Assembly: GCA_018971525.1 (NCBI GenBank)
Contig: JAGXAR010000033.1
Span: 1-37,989, forward strand
DNA length: 37,989 bases
Source of the DNA: Nitrospirota bacterium
GTDB taxonomy: Bacteria > Nitrospirota > Nitrospiria > Nitrospirales > Nitrospiraceae
Direction: 5' to 3'
The notes beneath the pieces are model-generated. The model made no database searches. It was not told the origin of the DNA and saw nothing but the letters and a program-made list of their open reading frames with translations. A program made the position numbers and the translations under genes. Every line of letters starts with the position of its first letter. Position 1 is the first letter of the stretch. This document shows, piece by piece, positions 1 through 6,734 of this stretch.

Positions 1-269
<269 letters not shown>

Positions 270-354
270 TTACCAGGCTCACCCGAGGACGCTGATCATA
301 CATCGTCGCTGGGATCGCCGGCATGATCGCATGGTCAATTGTGTCATGGTCCGT

Positions 355-1764
355 TTATGAATATGCACGCTCATTGTGCTGGCTGAGGTCCAACCCCGTT
401 GATTCGTCTTCCGGAGAGACCCGCAAGCCAACTGCCGCATTCACGGCCTTCAGAATGATCCAGGTGCCAATCAGGGAAAACAGCGCCACCGCGCACACTA
501 TGAGGGCCTGAATTCCGAACTGCCCTGCATTCCCGAAAAAGAGTCCGTCAGCCCCGGCGGCATTGATCGCCTTCGACGCGAACAACCCCGTCGCGAGGAT
601 GCCGAACACTCCGCCCATACCGTGAATTCCTACGACATCAAGCGAGTCATCATAGCCCATCCTCCCCTTCCAAACAACGGCGAAATAGCACAGAATCCCA
701 GCAAATCCACCAATTACGATCGCTGAAAACGGTCCGATAAACCCGGAGGCCGGGGTCACGGTTGCCAGACCGGCCACCGCGCCACTGGCCACACCAAGCA
801 CGGTCGGCTTCCCGCGATGCACCCACTCCACCGCCATCCACACCAACGCAGCAGTCGCCGCTGCCGCGTGGGTCGCCAGAAACGCACCCCCTGCCACTCC
901 ATTCGCACCCAATGCACTGCCCGCGTTAAACCCGAACCAGCCGAACCACAACAGGCCGGTCCCCAACAACGTGAAGGGGAGGTTATGAGGGGCCATGTAA
1001 TCGGCTCCATGCCCCTTTCGCTTTCCCATGACGATGGCGCACACCAGGGCGCTCACACCGGAACTGATATGCACCACCGCGCCTCCGGCAAAGTCTAACG
1101 CGCCCATCTTTCCCAACCATCCACCGCCCCAGATCCAATGGGCCACGGGAGAGTAAATCAACACTGACCATAAGGCCGCAAACAGCAGCAGCGCAGAAAA
1201 CTTCATGCGCTCTGCAACCGCCCCTGTAATCAAGGCTGGCGTAATCGCGGCAAACATGAGCTGGAATAACATAAAGACCTGGTGCGGAATCGTTGGGCCG
1301 TAGGTTGGATGCGGCTCGCTCCCAACTCCGCTGAGCCCAACCCACTCAAGGCCCCCGATGAGACCTCCCTTATCAGGGCCGAAAGCCAGGCTGTACCCGA
1401 CAAGAATCCAGATCAGGCTGACCAGACAGAGCACGACAATGCTCTGCATGATCGTCCCCAGGATATTCTTGCTTCGAACAAGCCCGCCATAGAAGAGCGC
1501 CAACCCCGGCATCGTCATGGCCAGGACGAGCGCCGTGGACGTAAGGACCCATGCCGTGTCCCCTGTATCAATCTTGAGCACAGGGGCTACGGCGCCTGCT
1601 ATCGCGTGCGGCGCGGCAACCTCGGTTTCCTGGGCCACCGCGACTGACCCTGTAAAGGCAGCCAAGGCCCCCACCATCGCAACCGCGATGGTCAGGCCCA
1701 CGGCACTGAGCGCCCCCTGGCGCTTACGCTTGCGAGTGCAGTCTCGTTCCGGGTCAATCACCAT
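355..1764 (-). CDS. amtB: Ammonium transporter Amt (second of a tandem pair)
   Basis: This is an inner-membrane Amt/MEP/Rh channel that takes up ammonium. A cleavable signal peptide (basic CTRKRKRQ, hydrophobic stretch, AVAVAQ-type cleavage site) precedes a conserved core beginning KIDTGDTAWVLTSTALVLAM. Family hallmarks are present: the FQLMFAAITPALITGA segment with the outer Phe gate, LDFAGGAVVHISSG with the conserved Asp and first pore His, LLWFGWFGFNAGS, and GIHGMGGVFG with the second pore His. The chosen ATG follows AGGAGG closely. A GTG one codon further in, or an ATG at 1779, is also possible. It starts about 30 bases after the upstream amt gene and is followed by PII. It is probably co-regulated by the leader at 5156-5292. 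Confidence 0.95.
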   Translation of the reverse strand: MVIDPERDCTRKRKRQGALSAVGLTIAVAMVGALAAFTGSVAVAQETEVAAPHAIAGAVAPVLKIDTGDTAWVLTSTALVLAMTMPGLALFYGGLVRSKNILGTIMQSIVVLCLVSLIWILVGYSLAFGPDKGGLIGGLEWVGLSGVGSEPHPTYGPTIPHQVFMLFQLMFAAITPALITGAVAERMKFSALLLFAALWSVLIYSPVAHWIWGGGWLGKMGALDFAGGAVVHISSGVSALVCAIVMGKRKGHGADYMAPHNLPFTLLGTGLLWFGWFGFNAGSALGANGVAGGAFLATHAAAATAALVWMAVEWVHRGKPTVLGVASGAVAGLATVTPASGFIGPFSAIVIGGFAGILCYFAVVWKGRMGYDDSLDVVGIHGMGGVFGILATGLFASKAINAAGADGLFFGNAGQFGIQALIVCAVALFSLIGTWIILKAVNAAVGLRVSPEDESTGLDLSQHNERAYS

Positions 1765-1792
1765 CCCCCTCCTTCTCATCCGTCACCTTTGC

Positions 1793-3178
1793 TTACGAAT
1801 AGGACCGTTCATCATGTTGACTGAGGTCCAAGCCCATTCGCTCTTCCTCCTCACTCACACCCAGCCCCATCAGTCCATCAACCAGCTTCAGAATCACGAA
1901 CGTCCCCGCGAATGCAAACACCACTGAAACCAGGACAGCCACAGCTTGAATGCCTAACTGCCCCGGGTTGCCATACAACAGTCCGTCTGCCCCTGCGGCA
2001 TTAATCGCCTTCGATGCGAAGAGACCTGTCGCCAGCGCACCCCAAATGCCTCCGACTCCATGAATCCCGACCACATCGAGGGCGTCGTCGTAGCCCAACC
2101 GGGATTTCCACAGCACCGCCAAGTAGCAGAAGACTCCCGCCCCGAGACCGATCATGATCGATGCCACCGGGCCGACGAATCCCGAGGCAGGCGTGATGGC
2201 CACCAGTCCTGCCACCGCGCCGCTTGCCGCGCCCAGCACCGTCGGTTTGCCTCGATACATCCACTCCACGATCATCCAGGATAACGCGGCCATGGCTGCC
2301 GCCGTGTTGGTGACGACAAAAGCGCTGGTCGCCAGCGCCCCGGAGGCCACCGCGCTGCCGGCGTTGAACCCAAACCATCCAAACCAGAGCATGGATGCGC
2401 CCAACACGGTCATGGGCAAATTGTGCGGGGCCATATGTTCCTTGCCATAGCCCAACCGCTTCCTCAACACCATGACACAGGCTAACGCCGAGGCACCGGA
2501 GCTGATATGGACGACCGTCCCGCCGGCGAAGTCCAACGCCCCAAGGTTTCGGACCCATCCCCCGACTGCCCACACCCAGTGCGCGAGCGGATCATAGATG
2601 AATGTCGCCCACAGCAATGTGAAAATCAGGAAGCTGCTGAACTTCATCCGTTCAGCGAACGCACCGGTAATGAGGGCCGGCGTGATCACCGCGAACATCA
2701 TTTGAAACATCATAAAGGCTTGATGGGGAACGGTCGCGGCATAATCGCCATTGGGCTCCAATCCAACTCCGTTGAGCCCGAACCATTCGAGCCCACCGAT
2801 CAGATGGCCCTTGTCAGGGCCAAAGGCGAGTGAATATCCCCATAGCACCCACTGGATGCTGATCAGACAGAGGATAATAAAACTCTGCATGATCGTCCCC
2901 AGTGCATTCTTGGACCGAACCATTCCTGCGTAAAACAATGCAAGACCGGGCGCGGTCATGGCCAGGACCAAGGCCGTCGAGGTCAGGACCCAGGCGGTGT
3001 CGCCAGTATCGATTTTCGGTGGAGCCGGTACGGTCGGTGGCGCGGCCTCCTGAACCACCGGTGCCGTTGCACTCGGCGCAGACGCCTCTTGAGCCCACCC
3101 TCCTGCCGCCCACAGGAGAACGGCAAGACCGGTCAGGAACAGCAGACTCTGTTTGATCGTGCACGATCGTCGGATCAT
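1793..3178 (-). CDS. amtB: Ammonium transporter Amt (first of a tandem pair)
   Basis: This is a second Amt channel of 461 residues, clearly a paralogue of the neighbour at 355-1764. They share the KIDTGDTAWVLTSTALVLAM core start, nearly identical membrane segments and the same C-terminal tail style (GLDLSQH.ERxYS). It has a signal peptide ending near GGWAQ, then a linker rich in Ala and Pro. Pore residues are intact: FQMMFAVITPALITGA, LDFAGGTVVHISSG (first pore His), LLWFGWFGFNAGS-type segment and GIHGVGGIWG (second pore His). The ATG at 3178 is preceded by AGGAGG at ideal spacing, so longer in-frame starts are unlikely. The stop is followed almost at once by the second amt, so they are translated from one message. 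Confidence 0.95.
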   Translation of the reverse strand: MIRRSCTIKQSLLFLTGLAVLLWAAGGWAQEASAPSATAPVVQEAAPPTVPAPPKIDTGDTAWVLTSTALVLAMTAPGLALFYAGMVRSKNALGTIMQSFIILCLISIQWVLWGYSLAFGPDKGHLIGGLEWFGLNGVGLEPNGDYAATVPHQAFMMFQMMFAVITPALITGAFAERMKFSSFLIFTLLWATFIYDPLAHWVWAVGGWVRNLGALDFAGGTVVHISSGASALACVMVLRKRLGYGKEHMAPHNLPMTVLGASMLWFGWFGFNAGSAVASGALATSAFVVTNTAAAMAALSWMIVEWMYRGKPTVLGAASGAVAGLVAITPASGFVGPVASIMIGLGAGVFCYLAVLWKSRLGYDDALDVVGIHGVGGIWGALATGLFASKAINAAGADGLLYGNPGQLGIQAVAVLVSVVFAFAGTFVILKLVDGLMGLGVSEEEERMGLDLSQHDERSYS

Positions 3179-3200
3179 GGTTCCCTCCTTTTCCCCTGGC

Positions 3201-4511
3201 TCAGAACAGATAGACCACCTGGAACGACAATGTCTCTTGATTGTTCGCTGGCCGACTGCCATAGAGGAAGACGTTCTTGTCGGATTTGTCGTACCTGAAC
3301 TCGGTTCGGGTAATCAGCGAGGGAAAAGGCTTGTACTGGAGCGTAAAGGTGTTTTCCCAGAGTGTTTGAGCAATGCCTCCTGCTCCCGCGGCACCCCCAA
3401 CGGGGGAGCCCACACAGGTATTGGCGCCGCCTGCGAAATTCACACCGCCGGTACACGTCCGCGTGCCGCCCGCATCCTCGAAGATCTCGCCCCGGAATCG
3501 AGCGCTCCATTGCTCGGTGAAATCATGGAGTAGGTAGCCCGCCAGGCCATTCCAGCGGCCATTGTGGGAGGTGCTGACCGTGCTCGCGTTCCCTTCATTG
3601 GCGTAATAGGGTTCCAGGATGATCGTGTCTTGGTCGGTGGCCTTGAACGTGAGAATCGACCCCGCCACGGTCCGTTTGGCCGTGGGATCGGCCCCCGTGA
3701 CGGCGGGCGCGGCCCCTTGGCTGTTCGATTGTTCCGCGCCGTAGGACCCGTAAAAACTCACCCCGAACCGCTCGTGCGGCGTCAGGGCCAGGAGCCACTC
3801 GAACGATTTACTCTTGTTGTTATCGTCCACGTTGTCCCAGCCGTTGATCACGCCCATCGACGCGGTTACGATCGGATTGAACGTATAGGTGAGCCGGACC
3901 CCGGTCGTCGTGAACGCTTGCCCCAAGCCGAACATAAAGCTGCGGGAGAAGTTCGGGTTCTCGAAACTGTTGATCACCTCATACCCGATCAACGTGTTGA
4001 TCTTTCCCGCTTGAATTTTCAGGCCGTTGCCGACCGGGACGATGTACTCAGCATAGAGCTCTTGGAAATCCAGCTCGTTATTACTCGTGCCCGGTTGGAA
4101 ATTCGTGCGGGCCCGCGTGACCCGCGCGTCGGTCCCGAAATTGAGCCGTGTGCGAAAACCAGCCCGATCCATGCCACTGCCTCCCGCATCTGCAGGCCGT
4201 TCCAGCATGAGCTGCGCCAGGTGCGGCATGAACGCGTTGGCGTTGGTGTCGAAAATATGCAGTTGATTGAGGTTGGTGTTGGGATTATTGAAATTCTGGG
4301 TATAGGCCACGTCCAGGAATCCGGACGCCTTGAACCCCAAGGTCTTCCAGAGGGACGGGGCCTCCACTTTCTTCTCTAAGGAATCCAGCCGCTCCTGCAC
4401 CGTCTGAGTCGAGGCCGGAGCCGACGCGGGCTCCTGGCCGAATACCGTGTTGCCGCCGAGCAGCGACAACAGCGCACACAATCCTATACCGATGAGACTG
4501 CGTACCGACAT
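3201..4511 (-). CDS. Outer-membrane beta-barrel porin, BBP2-like
   Basis: This is a predicted outer-membrane channel of 436 residues. A signal peptide (MSVRSLIGIGLCALLSLLGG, cleavage after VFGQ) is followed by a short coiled coil (VQERLDSLEKKVE). A barrel domain then opens with GFKASGFLDVAYTQNFNNP and ends in the aromatic strand SFQVVYLF, whose final Phe is the usual outer-membrane assembly signal. Many alternating-hydrophobic strands and Asn/Gly-rich turns support this. It resembles the putative beta-barrel porin-2 (OmpL-like) family by eye. The ATG at 4511 has GGAGG eight bases upstream. It ends 22 bases before amt, so it probably lets ammonium or another small nitrogen solute into the periplasm; that substrate is inference. 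Confidence 0.85.
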   Translation of the reverse strand: MSVRSLIGIGLCALLSLLGGNTVFGQEPASAPASTQTVQERLDSLEKKVEAPSLWKTLGFKASGFLDVAYTQNFNNPNTNLNQLHIFDTNANAFMPHLAQLMLERPADAGGSGMDRAGFRTRLNFGTDARVTRARTNFQPGTSNNELDFQELYAEYIVPVGNGLKIQAGKINTLIGYEVINSFENPNFSRSFMFGLGQAFTTTGVRLTYTFNPIVTASMGVINGWDNVDDNNKSKSFEWLLALTPHERFGVSFYGSYGAEQSNSQGAAPAVTGADPTAKRTVAGSILTFKATDQDTIILEPYYANEGNASTVSTSHNGRWNGLAGYLLHDFTEQWSARFRGEIFEDAGGTRTCTGGVNFAGGANTCVGSPVGGAAGAGGIAQTLWENTFTLQYKPFPSLITRTEFRYDKSDKNVFLYGSRPANNQETLSFQVVYLF

Positions 4512-4688
4512 GATGACGTCCTCCTTCGTCCGATTGGTGATTCCGTTGCTCACTCGCTTTGTGCCTCTGTCACCACGACGACGTCGTCGCCACGCACGCC
4601 ATTGTGCGCATCCGCCGGCCCCTCTACAGCCCGCTCACTTCTCAGTTCCACACCGATTTGCACCAGCTACCCCCTATCTTCGCTTCGC

Positions 4689-5039
4689 TTACTTCACCAT
4701 GCCACGATGCCCCTTGGCCAACAGGTCGGCTTCCTCAGCTGCCTTCGTATACATGCCGACAAGTTCCTCGCAGTGCTGAAGCAGATCGATTTTCGGCGAG
4801 ACGACACCCCGGGTGCTGGAGTCTGGATTTTTTCGATACTCTTCCGCCATTACCATCATGTCCTTCGCATGTTGACGAAGATGGGCCGCTTCCTTTTCAT
4901 ACCAGGCTGCCAACGCAGCGTGATCATTTTTGGCGATCAGACCTTCGGGAGGACTCGCGATGATCGCGCAAGCGACTAACCCTCCCAGCACCAATCCCCA
5001 CAGAACACCACGCTGAATCCATCCCTTCTGAATCGTCAT
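4689..5039 (-). CDS. Small putative lipoprotein, first gene of the ammonium operon
   Basis: This is a 116-residue protein with a lipoprotein signal: a hydrophobic stretch GVLWGLVLGGLVAC with Cys24 in an LVAC lipobox. The mature part is mostly helical and charged, with AWYEKEAAHLRQHAKDMMVMAEEYRKN followed by a second helix LLQHCEELVGMYTKAAEEADLLAKGH. This looks like a helical hairpin anchored to a membrane. It starts after AGGAGG at good spacing. No known function is recognised. It is the first gene after the attenuator leader and the closest reading frame to it, and about 180 bases without a gene separate it from the porin. A periplasmic partner of the porin or Amt is conceivable but untested. 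Confidence 0.8.
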   Translation of the reverse strand: MTIQKGWIQRGVLWGLVLGGLVACAIIASPPEGLIAKNDHAALAAWYEKEAAHLRQHAKDMMVMAEEYRKNPDSSTRGVVSPKIDLLQHCEELVGMYTKAAEEADLLAKGHRGMVK

Positions 5040-5155
5040 GATCCCCTCCTGTTAGACTACGCGATACCCTTCATGACTCCATTCCCCTGTGGAATTCCCC
5101 CGCTTCGATTCATCTGCCCCATGGTGAGTCGACCGTTCTCTTCTCGCACAAGGTC

Positions 5156-5194
5156 AAAAAAAAACGCCCTCTAGCCCGCTGGGGCCGGAGGACG
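5156..5194 (-). terminator. Intrinsic terminator in the leader of the ammonium operon (attenuator)
   Basis: Read on the minus strand, arm CGTCCTC-C-GGCCC (5194 to 5182) pairs with GGGCT-A-GAGGGCG (5177 to 5165) around a CAGC loop, and nine T follow (5164 to 5156). This is a textbook rho-independent terminator. No minus-strand gene lies upstream that it could end, but a promoter sits at 5265-5292 and the lipoprotein-porin-amt-amt-PII operon starts 117 bases further on. It therefore acts in the operon leader. Its 5' arm contains the GTCC that closes the second ANTAR-type hairpin (5190-5203), so only one structure can form at a time. Confidence 0.85.
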
Positions 5195-5247
5195 CCATTG
5201 TCCATGCCGTACTATCTTGAGGCCGGTGGGAAACGCCGTTGTTCCCC
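5190..5247 (-). promoter_or_regulatory. Candidate ANTAR-binding dual-hairpin RNA element
   Basis: On the minus strand, hairpin P1 (5247-5228) has a seven-pair stem GGGGAAC/GTTTCCC with one G-U pair and a six-base loop AACGGC. Hairpin P2 (5203-5190) has stem GGAC/GTCC and loop AATGGC. ANTAR proteins such as EutV and NasR bind RNAs made of two stem-loops with six-base loops in which position 1 is A and position 4 is G. Both loops here obey this and agree in five of six bases. The P2 3' arm lies inside the 5' arm of the terminator, as antitermination needs. Caveats: the P2 stem is only four perfect pairs (CGG/CCG can extend it past an internal loop), and the 24-base linker may be longer than in the best-studied examples. 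Confidence 0.75.
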
Positions 5248-5264
5248 TGTCCGATGGGCACCCT

Positions 5265-5292
5265 TGTATCATGCCCCAGGAAAATCTGTCAA
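5265..5292 (-). promoter_or_regulatory. Sigma70-like promoter for the ammonium operon
   Basis: On the minus strand a perfect -35 TTGACA (5292-5287) is separated by 16 bases from a moderate -10 GATACA (5270-5265). Transcription would begin near 5258, about ten bases before hairpin P1, which places the two hairpins and the terminator in the first 100 bases of the message. That spacing is typical of attenuated leaders. No convincing sigma54 (-24/-12) sequence was seen here. Confidence 0.55.
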
Positions 5293-5380
5293 CGTCCTCC
5301 GCTTCCCAAAATGAGAAGAGGAAGCGGGAGGGCATCTCCCTTAACTCGACTCCTCAGCGCCGACCGTCATGCACACTGCG

Positions 5381-5398
5381 GATTGGCGATGGCCAATC
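5381..5398. promoter_or_regulatory. Perfect inverted repeat, candidate operator
   Basis: GATTGGC and GCCAATC flank a four-base centre (GATG). The repeat lies between the divergent ammonium operon promoter and the plus-strand gene starting at 5424. It overlaps the putative -35 of that gene. A dimeric repressor site is plausible, but no binding protein is known. Confidence 0.35.
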
Positions 5399-5412
5399 GT
5401 CTGTGCTAGATT
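5383..5412 (+). promoter_or_regulatory. Possible promoter of the plus-strand coiled-coil gene
   Basis: TTGGCG at 5383-5388 is followed after 18 bases by TAGATT at 5407-5412, with the TG of an extended -10 just before it. The start point would fall near 5419, only about five bases before the ATG at 5424. That agrees with the lack of a ribosome binding site there and suggests a nearly leaderless message. The match is imperfect. Confidence 0.3.
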
Positions 5413-5423
5413 CGCTGCCATCT

Positions 5424-6395
5424 ATGGTTCCCCCATCACAACCCTCGACGAGGAAACGGTCTCCCAACCCTTTATTATTCCTGGTCCTGCTCTGTTTGCT
5501 TGGCAACGCCTGCGGCACAACCGCCCAGAGCAACAAGGTCCTCTTTGAGGATCCGCGCGGAACCGTGTTCCTTCAAACAATTTCCGATCAGTCGATTCAG
5601 GCCAGTCACCCGATCAATCTGGAACCAGCCCTCATCGCCCGCGTCTTGAGCGGTATGCAGGTCCAGGAACGCCAGCGGGCCCTCCAAGAGATTCTGGTAG
5701 GATCGTCTTCCGCCGTCCCTGTTTTTTCGGCAGAAGAAGTCCAATTCCTGGCTCCCCGGATTGCCAAAGCCCTGACAACCGCCGCGACTGGAGAAGCCGT
5801 GGCATTTCTGGTCGCGAGTCCTCGCCAAGGCACTGGGCTCCTGGAGCACTCCGTCACAGAAACTACAGCCGGCTCCCTCTACGCCTATGGCCTGTCGCTG
5901 TATGTGACACTCTCTCAATATCGAAATGCATCGACCCAGACATCTACGGAAAATCTTGCCCACCGACGTCTACCTGATTCTTCAGGCCTTTCGAACCGTA
6001 CACTGCTTTTCACTCCGAACGCCGCCCAACGATCCGACAGCTTTCATCGGTCGACAGGGGGAACCTCGACCGACCGGTTTCTCGCCATCGATTATCAGCT
6101 GCTGCAACATGCGTCGAGATCAGCAACAACCGCTGAGCAGACTGCGTCTCAGATGGAACAGGCTGCACCGATTCGCGAGCCGCTAGCAGGAACCAGTGGA
6201 TCCGAAGCCCTGTCTCATACCACAGAGACCCTGGCGCAGCGCGATACGGAAATCCACACACTGAAAGATCTCATCATCAAGAAAGATTTGGAGTTGGAAA
6301 CCCTCAGGAAGGAACTGCAATCCGTTCAAAAACAACTCGACAGTCAGAAGCGGAAAACCACACCACCGTCCAAGCTCCAGCAGACGGCCCCGTAA
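5424..6395 (+). CDS. Exported coiled-coil protein of unknown function
   Basis: I do not recognise this family. From ATG 5424 the product is 323 residues. It has a basic N-terminus (STRKRSPN), a hydrophobic segment LLFLVLLCLLGNAC that is a signal anchor or weak lipoprotein signal (Gly at -3 is atypical), then a domain with VLFEDPRGTVFLQTISD and ALIARVLSGMQVQERQRALQ. A Ser/Thr-rich low-complexity middle follows, and a C-terminal coiled coil (LAQRDTEIHTLKDLIIKKDLELETLRKEL). The frame stays open upstream to a TTG at 5217, but that part would overlap the promoter and leader of the divergent operon, so the later start is preferred. No clear ribosome binding site is seen. It is the only plus-strand gene in the window. 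Confidence 0.7.
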   Translation: MVPPSQPSTRKRSPNPLLFLVLLCLLGNACGTTAQSNKVLFEDPRGTVFLQTISDQSIQASHPINLEPALIARVLSGMQVQERQRALQEILVGSSSAVPVFSAEEVQFLAPRIAKALTTAATGEAVAFLVASPRQGTGLLEHSVTETTAGSLYAYGLSLYVTLSQYRNASTQTSTENLAHRRLPDSSGLSNRTLLFTPNAAQRSDSFHRSTGGTSTDRFLAIDYQLLQHASRSATTAEQTASQMEQAAPIREPLAGTSGSEALSHTTETLAQRDTEIHTLKDLIIKKDLELETLRKELQSVQKQLDSQKRKTTPPSKLQQTAP

Positions 6396-6632
6396 ATGCC
6401 GCAACTCAGCCAGCTAAACCTCAATAGCGCAGGCTTCCAGCAGACACATGATAAACTAGTCTGGCAGGTCTTGGACAAGAGAACCCTTTCCCGCAGGACG
6501 CTCAAAGAGGCCAGCCTTCTCACCCGCCAAGCCCCGGCGGCTACTTCACCCGACCGCCCCGAGTCTGCCAAGACAGCCTCTTCGTCCAGGGACGCGCCTT
6601 GTCTAAGACAAGGCCGTAGCTTCTAAATGGGG

Positions 6633-6701
6633 CTGAGGCAAGGTTAAGGGTGAGCGAAGACCCGCCTCAGTTTTCTCAGCCTGAACCTGAGGCTTAACCT
6701 T
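6633..6701. terminator. Hairpin-rich convergent intergenic region, probable bidirectional terminator
   Basis: The 339 bases between the plus-strand gene ending at 6395 and nadE ending at 6735 hold no convincing gene. CTGAGGC (6633-6639) can pair with GCCTCAG (6664-6670), followed on the plus strand by TTTT. The same GCCTCAG can instead pair with CTGAGGC at 6687-6693. AAGGTTAAG (6640-6648) can pair with CTTAACCTT (6693-6701). Such alternative stems between convergent genes most simply serve as terminators for both strands. Confidence 0.5.
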
Positions 6702-6734
6702 CCAACGAAGCCAACGGACTTTCCCAGCATCCTA

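Noticed and set aside
3564-4379. 271-codon plus-strand open frame rich in Arg and Gly
   Set aside because: Antisense shadow of the porin gene; composition is typical of a reversed GC-rich frame.
5040-5300. Sigma54 promoter for the amt operon
   Set aside because: No GG-N10-GC pair with suitable flanks was found; a sigma70-like promoter fits better.
6396-6626. Small plus-strand frame starting right after the stop of the coiled-coil gene
   Set aside because: No ribosome binding site, no recognisable pattern, Ser/Ala-rich composition and overlap with a terminator-like region. Probably chance.
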